Shown: positions 7,846-16,789, numbered from the stretch's first letter. The stretch: 64,000 bases of DNA from Rhodocytophaga rosea (GCF_010119975.1 NZ_CP048222.1:8594501-8658500); one strand, 5' to 3'. The notes: generated by a model from the letters alone, not told the origin. Program-made: numbers and translations.

Positions 7846-9162
7846 ATGCCCCTGCTGATTGTTGCCTTAGGAATACTCTTGTTGCTCCTGTTAATGCTAG
7901 TGTTCAAGTTGAATGCATTTTTATCCCTGATCCTGGTTTCGCTGGTAGTAGGCATAGCGGAAGGGATGCCGGCAAGTGCTGTGATCACTTCCATTCAAAA
8001 TGGCGTAGGCAGTACACTCGGTTCGCTGGCGCTGATCATAGGTTTTGGAGCCATGCTGGGCAATCTGGTGGCAGAAAGTGGGGCTGCCCAGCGGATTACC
8101 TATAGTTTGATAAATAAATTCGGCATAAAGAACATTCACTGGGCAATGGTGATCACCGGGTTTGTGGTGGGCATTCCCTTGTTCTATAATGCTGGCTTTG
8201 TGATTCTGATTCCCATTGTATTTACCCTGGCTGCTTCTACCGGCCTGCCTCTGGTGTATGTAGGCATACCAATGGCAGCGGCTTTGTCGGTAACGCATGG
8301 GTTTTTACCGCCACATCCCGGACCTTCGGCCATTGCGGTAATTTACAAAGCTGATATAGGCTTAACGCTGGTGTATGGAACAATCATTGCCATCCCAACT
8401 ATCATTCTGGCCGGACCTGTGTTTTCCAAATTCCTTAAAAACATTAATTCTAATCCACCTAAAGGATTGTTTGTAGTGAAAGAATATACCGATGACCAGA
8501 TGCCCAGTTATGGTGTCAGCCTGTTTACCGCATTAGTGCCTGTATTGCTCATGGCGATCTCTGCCTCTATCAACTTTTTTCTGCCACAGGACTCTCCTGC
8601 CAGGCCAGTTTTCTCCTTCCTGGGCGATCCGGTGATTGCCCTGCTCATTTCGGTGCTGGTAGCCATTGTAACGCTGGGCCTGAACCGGGGAAAATCCATG
8701 ACAGAAGTGATGCAGATCATTACCAGCTCTATTTCGGGCATTGCCATGATCTTACTCATCATCGGAGGTGGAGGTGCGTTGAAACAAGTGCTGGTCGATA
8801 GCGGTGTAGGAAATTATATTGCAGACCTGGGCAAGGAAGCGCAGTTTTCTCCCCTGGTACTGGCCTGGAGCGTAACTGCTTTGCTCCGGATATGCTTGGG
8901 TTCTGCCACGGTGGCCGGGCTTACGGCGGCTGGAATCGTATTGCCGGTGATCGCCACCAGCGGTGCTAACCCCGAACTGATGGTGCTGGCCACTGGTGCC
9001 GGCAGCCTGATGCTCTCGCATGTGAATGATCCCGGCTTCTGGATGTTTAAAGAATATTTCGGCCTGACACTGCCCCAGACCTTATCCTCCTGGTCGGTGA
9101 TGGAAACCATTGTGTCGGTAATGGGTTTGCTGGGTGTGCTGGTGCTGGATGCATTTGTTTAA
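7846..9162 (+). CDS. GntP-family gluconate:H+ symporter
   Basis: This 438-residue membrane protein has roughly twelve hydrophobic segments and no signal peptide. Family hallmarks are GFGAMLGNLVAESGAAQRI (residues about 66-84), GIPLFYNAGFVIL, a TP-like loop HGFLPPHPGPSAIAVIYKAD, and the late GSLMLSHVNDPGFWMFKEYF segment. These are characteristic of GntP/GntT/GntU permeases. They import gluconate or related sugar acids (idonate, fructuronate, glycerate in relatives) with protons. No gluconate kinase or dehydratase is adjacent, so the exact substrate is open. Confidence 0.94.
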   Translation: MPLLIVALGILLLLLLMLVFKLNAFLSLILVSLVVGIAEGMPASAVITSIQNGVGSTLGSLALIIGFGAMLGNLVAESGAAQRITYSLINKFGIKNIHWAMVITGFVVGIPLFYNAGFVILIPIVFTLAASTGLPLVYVGIPMAAALSVTHGFLPPHPGPSAIAVIYKADIGLTLVYGTIIAIPTIILAGPVFSKFLKNINSNPPKGLFVVKEYTDDQMPSYGVSLFTALVPVLLMAISASINFFLPQDSPARPVFSFLGDPVIALLISVLVAIVTLGLNRGKSMTEVMQIITSSISGIAMILLIIGGGGALKQVLVDSGVGNYIADLGKEAQFSPLVLAWSVTALLRICLGSATVAGLTAAGIVLPVIATSGANPELMVLATGAGSLMLSHVNDPGFWMFKEYFGLTLPQTLSSWSVMETIVSVMGLLGVLVLDAFV

Positions 9163-9228
9163 CCCAAAATAGTGGTTTTCTTTCACTAAATCATTATATT
9201 TACCCCTCATTTAATCTAATAATCACCT

Positions 9229-9729
9229 ATGAAACAAATCGGAATGATGGTAATGGCACTTTTGTTAACAGTGACCTTTACGTATGCCCAGGATAACAAA
9301 CAAAGCCCCAAAGCCACCGTAGATGGAAAGGTTATTGATGTTACTTATAACCAACCTTCGCTTCGTGGACGGGCCTTTGGAAAAGAGCTTGCTCCCTATG
9401 GAAAAGTCTGGCGTACTGGTGCAGATGCTGCTACTACTGTTGTATTTGCCAAAGACGTAAAATTCGGAGGTAAAGACGTAAAAGCAGGCACGTACACCCT
9501 GTACACCATCCCTACTGAAAAAGAGTGGACTGTGATCCTAAATAAGCAAAATGGTCAGTGGGGTACTGTATATGATGAGAAGCAAGACCTGCTCCGGGTG
9601 ACTGCTCCCGTAAAAAAAGCCTCCTCTCCTACTGAAAAGTTCACCATTAAAGTAGATGATAAGGCGAATGCTTCTGACCTTGTAATGATGTGGGCCGATG
9701 CGACCGTAAGTGTACCGGTAACGTATTAA
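9229..9729 (+). CDS. DUF2911 secreted protein
   Basis: This 166-residue protein has a Sec signal peptide (residues 1-20, cleavage after TYAQ). The mature part is a single DUF2911 domain, recognisable from SLRGRAFGKELAPYGKVWRT, GKDVKAGTYTLYTIP and EKEWTVILNK. DUF2911 proteins are common in Bacteroidota and are predicted beta-sandwiches in the periplasm; their biochemical role is unknown. A terminator follows 20 bp after the stop, so it is the last gene of its unit. Confidence 0.92.
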   Translation: MKQIGMMVMALLLTVTFTYAQDNKQSPKATVDGKVIDVTYNQPSLRGRAFGKELAPYGKVWRTGADAATTVVFAKDVKFGGKDVKAGTYTLYTIPTEKEWTVILNKQNGQWGTVYDEKQDLLRVTAPVKKASSPTEKFTIKVDDKANASDLVMMWADATVSVPVTY

Positions 9730-9749
9730 TCCGCTTTCACCTGTTGTAT

Positions 9750-9786
9750 GCAGCTATTGCCTCCGGGGCAGTAGCTGCTTTTTTAT
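9750..9786 (+). terminator. Intrinsic terminator after the DUF2911 gene
   Basis: GCAGCTA (9750-9756) pairs with TAGCTGC (9772-9778), extended inward by TGCC/GGCA, and the stem runs into a run of six or more T. Confidence 0.8.
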
Positions 9787-9971
9787 TGCCCTTTATGCTG
9801 GCTTCTTTCCAATATCAATTTATTTTATCCCTCTCTGTACGTGATATAGCAGCCCATAAACCAGACTGTTTGTAGCACAATACACCGGATGCCGTAACGA
9901 AACAAGTGTACATCAGACACACACCTGCCTTTGAATGGTTTCATAAGGCCTAGGTTGCCGGGTACAATGCC

Positions 9972-10454
9972 TATGTACAAAAAAATAATGCTTGTGAACT
10001 CAGGTACAACTCCATTCAACACGAAGACAGTGCCTGTGCCCACGGGCAACTATGCATGTGCACAAGTTACAAGACCTCTGCACAGATTTATAATGCCTGT
10101 GAATAAAGTCAGCAAGGTTATGTACAAACTCAGGAAAGCTATGTACATTTTCAGCAAGCCTGTGTATAAATTCAGCAAGGCAATGTACAAACTCAGGGAG
10201 CCTATGTATAAGATCAGATGAGGTATGCACAGTTTCAGCAAGCCTGTGTAAAAAGTCAGCTAAGCTCTGCATTATACAAGGACGGCTGTGCACACTTTGT
10301 ACTTATCTGTGTATACACTCAGCAAAGCTATGTATAAATTCAGTTGGGCTGTGTAAACTTTCAGCAAGCCTATGTACACTTTTAGTATGCTTATATAGCT
10401 GTAAAGGATGGCGTATATAAAACATAAGTATGTTGTGTATACACAATCTCTGCC
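9972..10454. repeat. Degenerate tandem array of a 21-bp unit, about 23 copies
   Basis: Nearly every 21 bases the sequence returns to a unit that begins TRTGTAYA, runs through CTCAG or TTCAG, and ends CAAGSC. The clearest copies are at about 10097-10221 and 10309-10392. A few units are 19-22 bp and the ends are more decayed. Many units open with a near-palindrome (TGTACA, GTATAC, GTGCAC). Because 21 is a multiple of three, frames stay open for long stretches. On the minus strand 10000-10293 reads as a chain of heptads of the type LAEFIHR with a His at the same place each time. On the plus strand 9931-10221 reads MYKLRKA-like heptads. I see no ribosome-binding site or conserved ends for either, and the array continues beyond both open frames, so I treat it as a DNA repeat. 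The flanks 9787-9971 and 10455-10629 contain no gene. Confidence 0.85.
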
Positions 10455-10629
10455 TTTTACAGGTATCTTAACAGTTTACTAGCATTAGCATTGTTGGAGG
10501 TAAGGGAACTTATAAAGCTATCAATCACCTCTTTTTACGTACATCTCAGTATAACCCAGGAAGGGTAAGCAAGTAAGCCGGTATACTTACAGAGCGGTTT
10601 TTTAGCGAATAACCATCGTCTCATTCGCA

Positions 10630-10704
10630 TTGCGTTTATTTCCTTATATTAGCAAATAAACGCAACTATTCACAACAGTGGTGTTTAGCCATATGTTGGG
10701 CACA
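10630..10704. repeat. Left flank of a cassette-like segment: hairpin plus inverted-repeat arm
   Basis: A 12-bp perfect hairpin (TTGCGTTTATTT at 10630-10641 with its complement at 10654-10665) is followed 28 bp later by TGTTGGGCACA at 10694-10704. That 11-mer recurs in inverted orientation at 11303-11313, after the enclosed gene. Confidence 0.75.
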
Positions 10705-10721
10705 AATAAGAAAAGCGAGAA

Positions 10722-11297
10722 ATGATTTTTACTTACCTACTCTTTTGGTGTACACTTTTTCAAGTATCCTCTTGGAAAATAACTCATATTCAAGAGGAGG
10801 GACAAGTTTTACTATTAGAGTTGGAAGCTGAAAAAGATACTTTTCTTTATAGTGAGTCTCTTCTGCTCACAGCTCGAGTTAAGAATATAGGTAAGCAACC
10901 CGTTTACCTCCCTATTGATTTTTCTGTAGTGAGTAATCTCTTACCTAATGGGGCATCCGGGACTATATTTAATGGCGGCGTTATTCAATTTCGGGTACAA
11001 CCCATTTCAACATCATCAGTTCTTTATACTGAGAATTTGATCAGGATTGAGCCAAGAGATTTTATTAAACTCCCTCCTCAACAAAGTTACGATTTCAAGT
11101 ATGATCTGAACATTCATTTTATGAAAATCAACCGTTTCTTATCTGAGGATGACAGCCTGCTACCTATTGAGAGTGGGAAAACTTATCAAATTCAAGCCAG
11201 TTATGAAAACAGTTGGAACCATAAAAAACGAGTCAAGAATAATTTTAAAGGAAAATTGCACTCCAAACCTATTACAATCTATTTAAAAGAAGAATAA
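10722..11297 (+). CDS. Hypothetical exported protein, Ig-like fold
   Basis: This 191-residue protein has a hydrophobic N-terminus (MIFTYLLFWCTLFQVSS) that probably acts as a signal peptide. The rest looks beta-rich: LLLELEAEKDTFLYSESLLLTARVKNIGKQPVYLP resembles the first strands of an immunoglobulin-like sandwich, of the sort seen in proteins whose domain begins by describing unequal ligand-free strands. I cannot name a family. The gene is bracketed by an 11-bp inverted repeat and two hairpins, and its base composition is more AT-rich than the transporter genes before it, so it may have arrived as a discrete unit. Confidence 0.7.
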   Translation: MIFTYLLFWCTLFQVSSWKITHIQEEGQVLLLELEAEKDTFLYSESLLLTARVKNIGKQPVYLPIDFSVVSNLLPNGASGTIFNGGVIQFRVQPISTSSVLYTENLIRIEPRDFIKLPPQQSYDFKYDLNIHFMKINRFLSEDDSLLPIESGKTYQIQASYENSWNHKKRVKNNFKGKLHSKPITIYLKEE

Positions 11298-11302
11298 AAT
11301 AC

Positions 11303-11374
11303 TGTGCCCAACACTGAATTCAGCCCGCAATTATGCTGCTTCAGCTCAAACCTCAGCCAAGCAATAATTGCGGG
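11303..11374. repeat. Right flank of a cassette-like segment: inverted-repeat arm plus hairpin
   Basis: TGTGCCCAACA at 11303-11313 is the exact complement of the left arm. It is followed by CCCGCAATTAT (11324-11334), which pairs perfectly with ATAATTGCGGG (11364-11374) across a 29-base loop. The mirror order of hairpin and arm on the two sides recalls attC-type recombination sites, though a full attC cannot be assembled. The remaining 11375-11604 contains no gene. Confidence 0.7.
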
Positions 11375-11604
11375 AATTTATGTTCCATGGGCCATTATAA
11401 ACTCAAATGACTCTTAGTTGTTTTACACATAAATTTCAATTCTTCTGAATATTTATATAACGCTTTAATCTCTTTTACTAGAGTTGCCAAAAATCTAATG
11501 ATGATTTTTTCAGAGAAAGATTGTGGGTAGCAACAAACAAATTTATTGAGCTTATGCTATCCCAAGTTTTTATTGAACAGCAACCAAATGTCATTGTAAA
11601 TAAA

Positions 11605-11634
11605 CTGGAGAATCTAACCCTGTAGATTCTCCAG
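11605..11634 (-). terminator. Terminator hairpin after the ExbD gene
   Basis: CTGGAGAATCTA (11605-11616) pairs perfectly with TAGATTCTCCAG (11623-11634), starting 3 bp after the minus-strand stop. The following minus-strand sequence is TTTATTT, a modest T tract. Confidence 0.7.
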
Positions 11635-11637
11635 CTA

Positions 11638-12201
11638 TTACATTTCTATCTGTGTGGCTTCTGCTTCAGATAAACGTCTTGGATATACTTTCTGAACATA
11701 TTTGAGCATCTGGTTTTCTTTTGGATTTTTTTCGTCTAATTGCAGATAATGATCAACTGTAATTCCCAGTTTTTCTGCCCGAAGTTCATTGTAAGCTGCC
11801 ATTAATTCATCCAGCACTTTTAAATAGGTATTATATTCTGTACCTCTGTCGGTTTTCACAGAAACAACCGCTATCTGGGGATTATCAGATAGCGTAGGAT
11901 CAGCACCGTTATTAGCAAGAAATCTTTTTGCTTCTTTCCTTAACGTATTAATATTCATAGGCATATCTTCTACCAGTAACTCATTTTTGGAATTGATAAT
12001 TACCTTCAATACATTTCTATCATGTACATCTGATGGACGATTATTTATTGTTTTTTCTGGAGGAAGAAGCATCTGGAGTCCTTTATCAGCTCCGATGGTA
12101 GTAGTTACCAGAAAGAAAATCAACAATAGAAAGGCAATATCAGCCATTGAACTTGCATTGATTTCGGGCGTAGCTCTGTTTGTACTTTTAGCCATAATCA
12201 T
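11638..12201 (-). CDS. ExbD/TolR-family biopolymer transport protein
   Basis: This 187-residue protein has the standard ExbD layout. It has a short cytoplasmic N-terminus and one membrane helix (about residues 19-37) preceded by INASSMADIAFLLLIFFLV, which contains the conserved Asp of the proton path. A periplasmic domain follows. ExbD with ExbB forms the proton-driven motor that energises TonB-dependent uptake across the outer membrane. No exbB or tonB lies nearby, so its partner is encoded elsewhere. Two ATGs are possible (12201 and 12195). The periplasmic segment NNGADPTLSDNP recurs almost unchanged in the lipoprotein at 23983-24756. Confidence 0.93.
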   Translation of the reverse strand: MIMAKSTNRATPEINASSMADIAFLLLIFFLVTTTIGADKGLQMLLPPEKTINNRPSDVHDRNVLKVIINSKNELLVEDMPMNINTLRKEAKRFLANNGADPTLSDNPQIAVVSVKTDRGTEYNTYLKVLDELMAAYNELRAEKLGITVDHYLQLDEKNPKENQMLKYVQKVYPRRLSEAEATQIEM

Positions 12202-12500
12202 TTGAGTTTAGGTGTTTTTATTTTGAATAGATAAACTTTTATCTAATGATGCATAGACCATCTATTTTCCATACGCATAGTTTTTTATTTTTAAAATTTA
12301 CCGCATTTTGGTGTGGGCTGCTGTAATGTGTTATGCTGAAAATGACGATTATGCAGCGTAAGTTATAATCACATTGAAGTTGAATGGAAAATACAGTACC
12401 CAACCTATAGCAGCCCGTCCTGTCGCACCACATAGCTCCACCGCAGCAGAGCATGTACGGAGGTTTTTGGTATATTAGTGCCGATTAAGGAAATCTAAGA
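12202..12500. other. Intergenic region, divergent genes
   Basis: I see no gene. An open minus-strand frame (12239-12454) is Cys-rich and improbable as a protein. The region holds an imperfect inverted pair GGCTGCT (about 12314) and AGCAGCC (about 12409), and ACCCAAC near 12398, which loosely echoes the arms around 10694 and 11303. Confidence 0.3.
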
Positions 12501-13028
12501 ATGACCCATACAAAAGTCACTAAAAGAAATATTTCCTCCTTCCGGTCTATAAAAACGGAGATAAGAGTAAGTAACACGGAAGGGCGTGGTTTATTTGCTA
12601 AAGAACCCATCTCTAAAGGCGAAGTTGTTTCGGTGAGAGGGGGACATATTCTCACCAGGCAGATGGAGGAAACAATGAAGAAACCTCTTGGCTATTGGGG
12701 ATATCCTATTGCCGATGACCTGGTGCTTGCACCACTCAACAGGGAGGAAGTAGAAAGTGTAATGATGTTTTTAAATCATTCCTGTGAGCCAAATGTGGGC
12801 ATACTTGGTCAAATCATCTTTGTTGCCATGCGTGATATTACTGCTGAAGAAGAATTAACGATTGATTATGCCATGTTCGGAGCAAACAAAGAGCCAATGC
12901 CATGTAATTGCCGGTCTATCCTTTGCCGGGGACTTATAACTGACTCAGACTGGAAAATTGAAAAACTGCAGGTAAAATACCGGGCATACTTTTCTTCGTA
13001 TATTCAGCTGAAAATAGATAACATTTAA
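12501..13028 (+). CDS. SET-domain protein-lysine methyltransferase
   Basis: This 175-residue protein is essentially a single SET domain. GRGLFA at residues 28-33 is the first motif and FLNHSCEPN at 90-98 the SAM-binding knot motif. ELTIDY at 118-123 supplies the catalytic Tyr. A post-SET-like Cys cluster (Cys135, Cys137, Cys142) could bind zinc with a Cys of the NHSC motif. SET enzymes transfer methyl groups to lysine side chains. In bacteria they are sporadic, target histone-like or ribosomal proteins in a few known cases, and are often horizontally acquired. No substrate gene is adjacent. Confidence 0.92.
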   Translation: MTHTKVTKRNISSFRSIKTEIRVSNTEGRGLFAKEPISKGEVVSVRGGHILTRQMEETMKKPLGYWGYPIADDLVLAPLNREEVESVMMFLNHSCEPNVGILGQIIFVAMRDITAEEELTIDYAMFGANKEPMPCNCRSILCRGLITDSDWKIEKLQVKYRAYFSSYIQLKIDNI

Positions 13029-13178
13029 AAAAGCTACTAACCCATACTTGCGCTAATATCGCACCTACTGCTAAGCAGGCCACCTACCAATAAAAATAAA
13101 ACTAAATCTGGTGGCTTCAATTATAACATAGGCGCTTAATACATTCGTTATCTATTCGTGTAATTACTATTAATAAAT

Positions 13179-13472
13179 ATGGACGAAGATATTGAACAAT
13201 TCACCAGAGAAGAGCTAATTACGGAAATTAAAAAGTTGAGAGCTGGCATCCGCACCCATCGGGATAGCAGCAAACATGAACTCTGCTGGCATCATCCCCA
13301 ATTATGGAACCTTTTACCCGAAAAGATCGCTCCTCAGCTGGCTGTACCAGCCTGGCCCCAATTTATGAGAGGTTGTTTACATTACCGGGAGTCTCTGGAT
13401 ATTCAACTAGCAAATGCACCCAGAGTCAATGAAGAATATGACGGTACATCGACCAATCAAGATGATCAATGA
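13179..13472 (+). CDS. Conserved hypothetical protein
   Basis: This 97-residue soluble protein has the distinctive stretch KLRAGIRTHRDSSKHELCWH followed by PQLWNLLPEK and AVPAWPQFMRGCLHYRESLD. I recognise this pattern from a widespread but uncharacterised bacterial family. Trp, His and Cys are unusually frequent. No signal peptide or membrane segment is present. It starts at ATG 13179 in a run of co-directional accessory genes. Function unknown. Confidence 0.78.
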   Translation: MDEDIEQFTREELITEIKKLRAGIRTHRDSSKHELCWHHPQLWNLLPEKIAPQLAVPAWPQFMRGCLHYRESLDIQLANAPRVNEEYDGTSTNQDDQ

Positions 13473-13675
13473 GTTTTTCAAACACAGTTCCATACAGTCA
13501 GAGCAGAAGGATTATAAAGCTGACTAAATTATGAGTAGCCACATTGCATGCTTCCGGCAACACTCCAACACATGGCCACTACCTGAAGCATTGATATGCC
13601 GGGAAGCCATGATCTATAGGAGGTCATTATAAAACCATAGGCAGTCATCAAACTCAAATCACAACTTCTATTATT

Positions 13676-14230
13676 ATGAACAAGCATGTGCTCTTTATAC
13701 AAGGCGGAGGAGGTAAAGAAGATTATGCAGCTGATGCTAACCTTGTTGCTTCTTTGCAAGAGGCCTTAGGAGAAACTTATCTAGTACATTATCCCTTCTT
13801 GCCCAATGAGTCAGGGCTGGATTTTGGGCGCAAAAAGCAAATCGGCAAACATATTTCTTTACACAAAGGGGAAATCATTCTGGTGGGGCACTCACTGGGT
13901 GCTTCCATGTTGTTGAAATACCTATCGGAAATTAAGACCCGAAAAAAGATAGCAGGCGTTTTTCTTATTTCTACCCCGTTTTGGAGCGGCGACGAAGATT
14001 GGAAACAAGGCTTCAAACTGCACAAAAATTTTGCTGACAAGCTACCGAAACATATTCCGGTTTTTCTCTATCATAGCAAGGATGACAAAGAGGTACCTTT
14101 TGACCATCTCGAGATTTATGCACAACATCTGCCAAAGGCAACTGTTCGCAAAATAACCAGCGGAGGCCATCACCTTAACAATGATCTATCGATGGTAGCC
14201 AGGGACACTAAATCGTTATCAAAATCATAA
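13676..14230 (+). CDS. Small alpha/beta hydrolase (RBBP9/YdeN-like)
   Basis: This 184-residue protein is at the lower size limit of the alpha/beta-hydrolase fold, as in the RBBP9/YdeN serine-hydrolase family. The nucleophile elbow is GHSLG at residues 71-75 with Ser73. The acid is probably Asp136 or Asp137 in HSKDDKEVPFDH, and the catalytic His is His165 or His166 in SGGHHLNND. It starts with VLFIQGGGG, which supplies the oxyanion-hole region. It is cytoplasmic, with unknown substrate, and likely an esterase. It is separated from both neighbours by about 200 bp. Confidence 0.88.
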   Translation: MNKHVLFIQGGGGKEDYAADANLVASLQEALGETYLVHYPFLPNESGLDFGRKKQIGKHISLHKGEIILVGHSLGASMLLKYLSEIKTRKKIAGVFLISTPFWSGDEDWKQGFKLHKNFADKLPKHIPVFLYHSKDDKEVPFDHLEIYAQHLPKATVRKITSGGHHLNNDLSMVARDTKSLSKS

Positions 14231-14421
14231 AGCTAAAAAGTAAAGGAATGTAAATTAATAGATGTCCCGGAATAATATTTCTGTAAAGACGCAAAACATC
14301 CAAGTAAGCGAGCATATATTTTGACAAAAAACAACCAATCGTTAACACTTTCCGCACCGACAATCCGGGAGGTCATGGCAGTGTATGGACTTGATAGGTT
14401 AGCAATTTATTAGTATAAAAA

Positions 14422-15519
14422 ATGATGATTAGATTGATTATTACAAGCTGGCTGCTGCTTTGTTTGAGTGAGTCCGTCACAGCGCAAGAGAAAAAAATTA
14501 TTGTAGAAGTAAGAAAAAACATTGAACTGCTCAGTACGCTTAACAATCAAATCTCTGCCACTTTTCTCAAGGATTCTTTGGCCGACTCCTATCTGTATAA
14601 AACTACCCGCCTGATGCGGTTAAATTATGAGCATTTCCAGTCCTTTAAGGAACATCCAGCCGTAACAGCTACCCAGCAACTAGCTGATAAAATCGGCACC
14701 GGCGTGTATTTGTTAGGCCTCTATTATGAGGAATTTCCCCAGCTAAAGCAAAAACAACCAATATCTGAACTTATTCTTCAGGCAATCCACCCCAATAAAG
14801 ATTCAGCCAATTACTTAGTGAATGCTTACTTTAAGCAAGTGGTGCAATTTTATCACGATACTCACTTTGAGCAGTATTTCTTAAGCAACCAACCCCTCTA
14901 CCAGTTAGCCGTCAACGAAGTAAAGCAAAACCTTCCCTCAAGCCGTTTTATTCCTACCATGGAGGCTTATTATGGCATGAAAAAAAACAGCTATTATATT
15001 GTAGTTATGCCTTCTTTCAAATCCGGATGGGGGATGGCCTGGGAATTAGACGATAAAGGAAAAAAAGATGCCTTTAATATTGTCGCTCCTTTGCAGGAGC
15101 AAGTTTTGGGCAAAGACAAACAGGTACTGGAAGCGGGCTTTAATAATTCCCATGAGATCAGAAACTTATCGGTTCATGAATTTGGTCATTCTTTCGTAAA
15201 TCAGCTTACCATGCGGTCTCCTTTCGCAGCGCAAATCAACGGCTACAAACATCTGTTTAAGCCGGTTCCTAACCAGGGACAATATTCAGATTGGGAAACG
15301 ATTTTCAACGAACATGTGGTCAGGGCTGCAGAGGTACGAATTGCCTTAGAGCTGGGACAAGCCAAAGAAAGCAAACGCTTGCAGGAAGCGTATAAAGATT
15401 GGATCTATTTGACCCATTTTATTGAACAACTCACCTATTATGAGCACAACCGACGTACGTACAAGTGCTTCGAAGAGTATTTGCCAACCTTAATAAATTC
15501 TCTGAAAAAGTTAAAATAA
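14422..15519 (+). CDS. DUF4932-like secreted putative metalloprotease
   Basis: This 365-residue protein has a Sec signal peptide (residues 1-21, ending SVTAQ). It contains a zinc-metalloprotease signature HEFGH (HExxH) at residues 252-256 in the context LSVHEFGHSFVNQL. A distal Glu or His (ETIFNEHVVRAAEVRI) could complete the zinc site as in gluzincins. The arrangement matches DUF4932 proteins, which are uncharacterised. It would act in the periplasm or outside the cell. The ATG chosen (14422) is followed at once by the hydrophobic core. No inhibitor or pro-domain gene is seen next to it. Confidence 0.83.
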   Translation: MMIRLIITSWLLLCLSESVTAQEKKIIVEVRKNIELLSTLNNQISATFLKDSLADSYLYKTTRLMRLNYEHFQSFKEHPAVTATQQLADKIGTGVYLLGLYYEEFPQLKQKQPISELILQAIHPNKDSANYLVNAYFKQVVQFYHDTHFEQYFLSNQPLYQLAVNEVKQNLPSSRFIPTMEAYYGMKKNSYYIVVMPSFKSGWGMAWELDDKGKKDAFNIVAPLQEQVLGKDKQVLEAGFNNSHEIRNLSVHEFGHSFVNQLTMRSPFAAQINGYKHLFKPVPNQGQYSDWETIFNEHVVRAAEVRIALELGQAKESKRLQEAYKDWIYLTHFIEQLTYYEHNRRTYKCFEEYLPTLINSLKKLK

Positions 15520-15640
15520 GAAACAGCTGGTAACACTATTCAAGCGGACTTTCCAGCTGCTCAAGCGAAAGCCGGATGTACGAAGAATATCTGAAACGTT
15601 ATGTGAAATGGTGAAATACTTGCATTCTCATGGGTAAATA

Positions 15641-16683
15641 ATGAAAAGAAACATCTTTCGAATTCTCAAGTACACCGTATTTATTGGGATAATTATTGTG
15701 TTACTACAGGTGTTTCTACCCCGAAGCTATAATGTTCCTCCCTTATTCCCCCGGCCTACTACACAATTCTGGAACCTGCCCACCGGGTCAACCATAGCCT
15801 ATACATTAATCTCCGGCCAGGGAAAAAAGAAGCCTTATCCGGTTATCTATTTACATGGGGGGCCTGGGGGTTACATCCGGCAGAGCTTTATTAAGGATAT
15901 AAGCGCATTGGCCAATGAAGGCTATGACCTATATTTGTATGATCAGATTGGCAGTGGGCTGTCGAAGCGATTGGATACGATTACACATTACACGGTAAAT
16001 CGCCACATACGTGATTTAGCTGCCATCATAGAAAAACTGGGGAAAGGTAAAGTTATATTGATCGGACAGTCGTGGGGCGCTATTCTGGCTACTTTGTTTG
16101 CGGAGAAATATCCTCATAAAATAAATAAGCTGATACTCACCTCTCCCGGACCCATTTATCCTGTGAACAGGAAACTGGCAAACCTTCCGGCGCCTGACAG
16201 CCTGCATTTTATCAAACCCTATTTTACCAACGCACAAGGAAATAAAAAAGCGAATAATATTCGTACCAGAACTATGGCATTTGCAGCAACCAGGTTTGGA
16301 ATAAAACTAGCATCAGACCAGGAAGCGGATGCATTTGCCACCTACCTCAACTACGAAGTGAATAGATCAGTCGTATGTGATACGGCAAAAATTTTAGATA
16401 TGGATGCCGGAAGCGGTTTCTTTGCAGGAATTATGACCTTTTATGATCTGTTGACTGTGCCCGATCCAAGACCCGGGCTTAAAAAGCTAAATATGCCTGT
16501 TTTAATCATGAAAGGAGAATGCGACAATCAACCGTGGGCTATACAAGTGAATATTTATCGGTGTTTAGCAACCATCGTCTGGTGGTCATACCGGATGCAG
16601 GCCATTCTATTTCTATTGAACAACCCATACTTTATCTGAAGTCTATACAAGCCTTCTTACATGATGAATCAAGCATACAATAA
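15641..16683 (+). CDS. Alpha/beta hydrolase, proline-iminopeptidase-like, frameshifted near its 3' end
   Basis: The N-terminal anchor (residues 10-24 hydrophobic) precedes an alpha/beta-hydrolase domain with HGGPGG (72-77, oxyanion hole) and GQSWG (142-146, nucleophile Ser144). Both are typical of prolyl iminopeptidase and related esterases. Up to about 16540 the frame reads well (MKGECDNQPWA). It then turns into unrelated residues and stops at 16639. In another frame the sequence continues as a perfect family ending, YLSVFSNHRLVVIPDAGHS, with the catalytic His, and stops at 16681-16683. One missing base near 16540 explains this. As read, the product lacks its catalytic His. It could be a decaying gene or a sequencing error. 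Confidence 0.85.
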
Positions 16684-16789
16684 CCAGCGTCCTATACATT
16701 CAATAAATCTAAAAGGATAGTGCACGGTTAATTGTGTATATTTCGTTGAGCAAAATCTATCTGTTAGCAAGCATATATCCCTATCAAAC

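Noticed and set aside
10000-10293. Minus-strand heptad-repeat protein (LAEFIHR-like units)
   Set aside because: It is produced by the 21-bp repeat. The repeat extends past both ends and the other strand is equally open. Kept only as an alternative in the findings.
9972-10454. CRISPR array
   Set aside because: There are no spacers, the 21-bp units are contiguous and degenerate, and no cas gene is present.
10630-11374. Insertion sequence
   Set aside because: The enclosed protein is not a transposase and no target-site duplication flanks the inverted repeat.
12239-12454. 71-residue minus-strand open frame
   Set aside because: Composition is improbable (Cys-rich start, no family features) and it covers what should be the promoter region of divergent genes.
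15520-15640. attC-like site before the second hydrolase (TAACAC...TTCAAGCG)
   Set aside because: Only fragments of the core words occur, and no paired arms of the right spacing were found.
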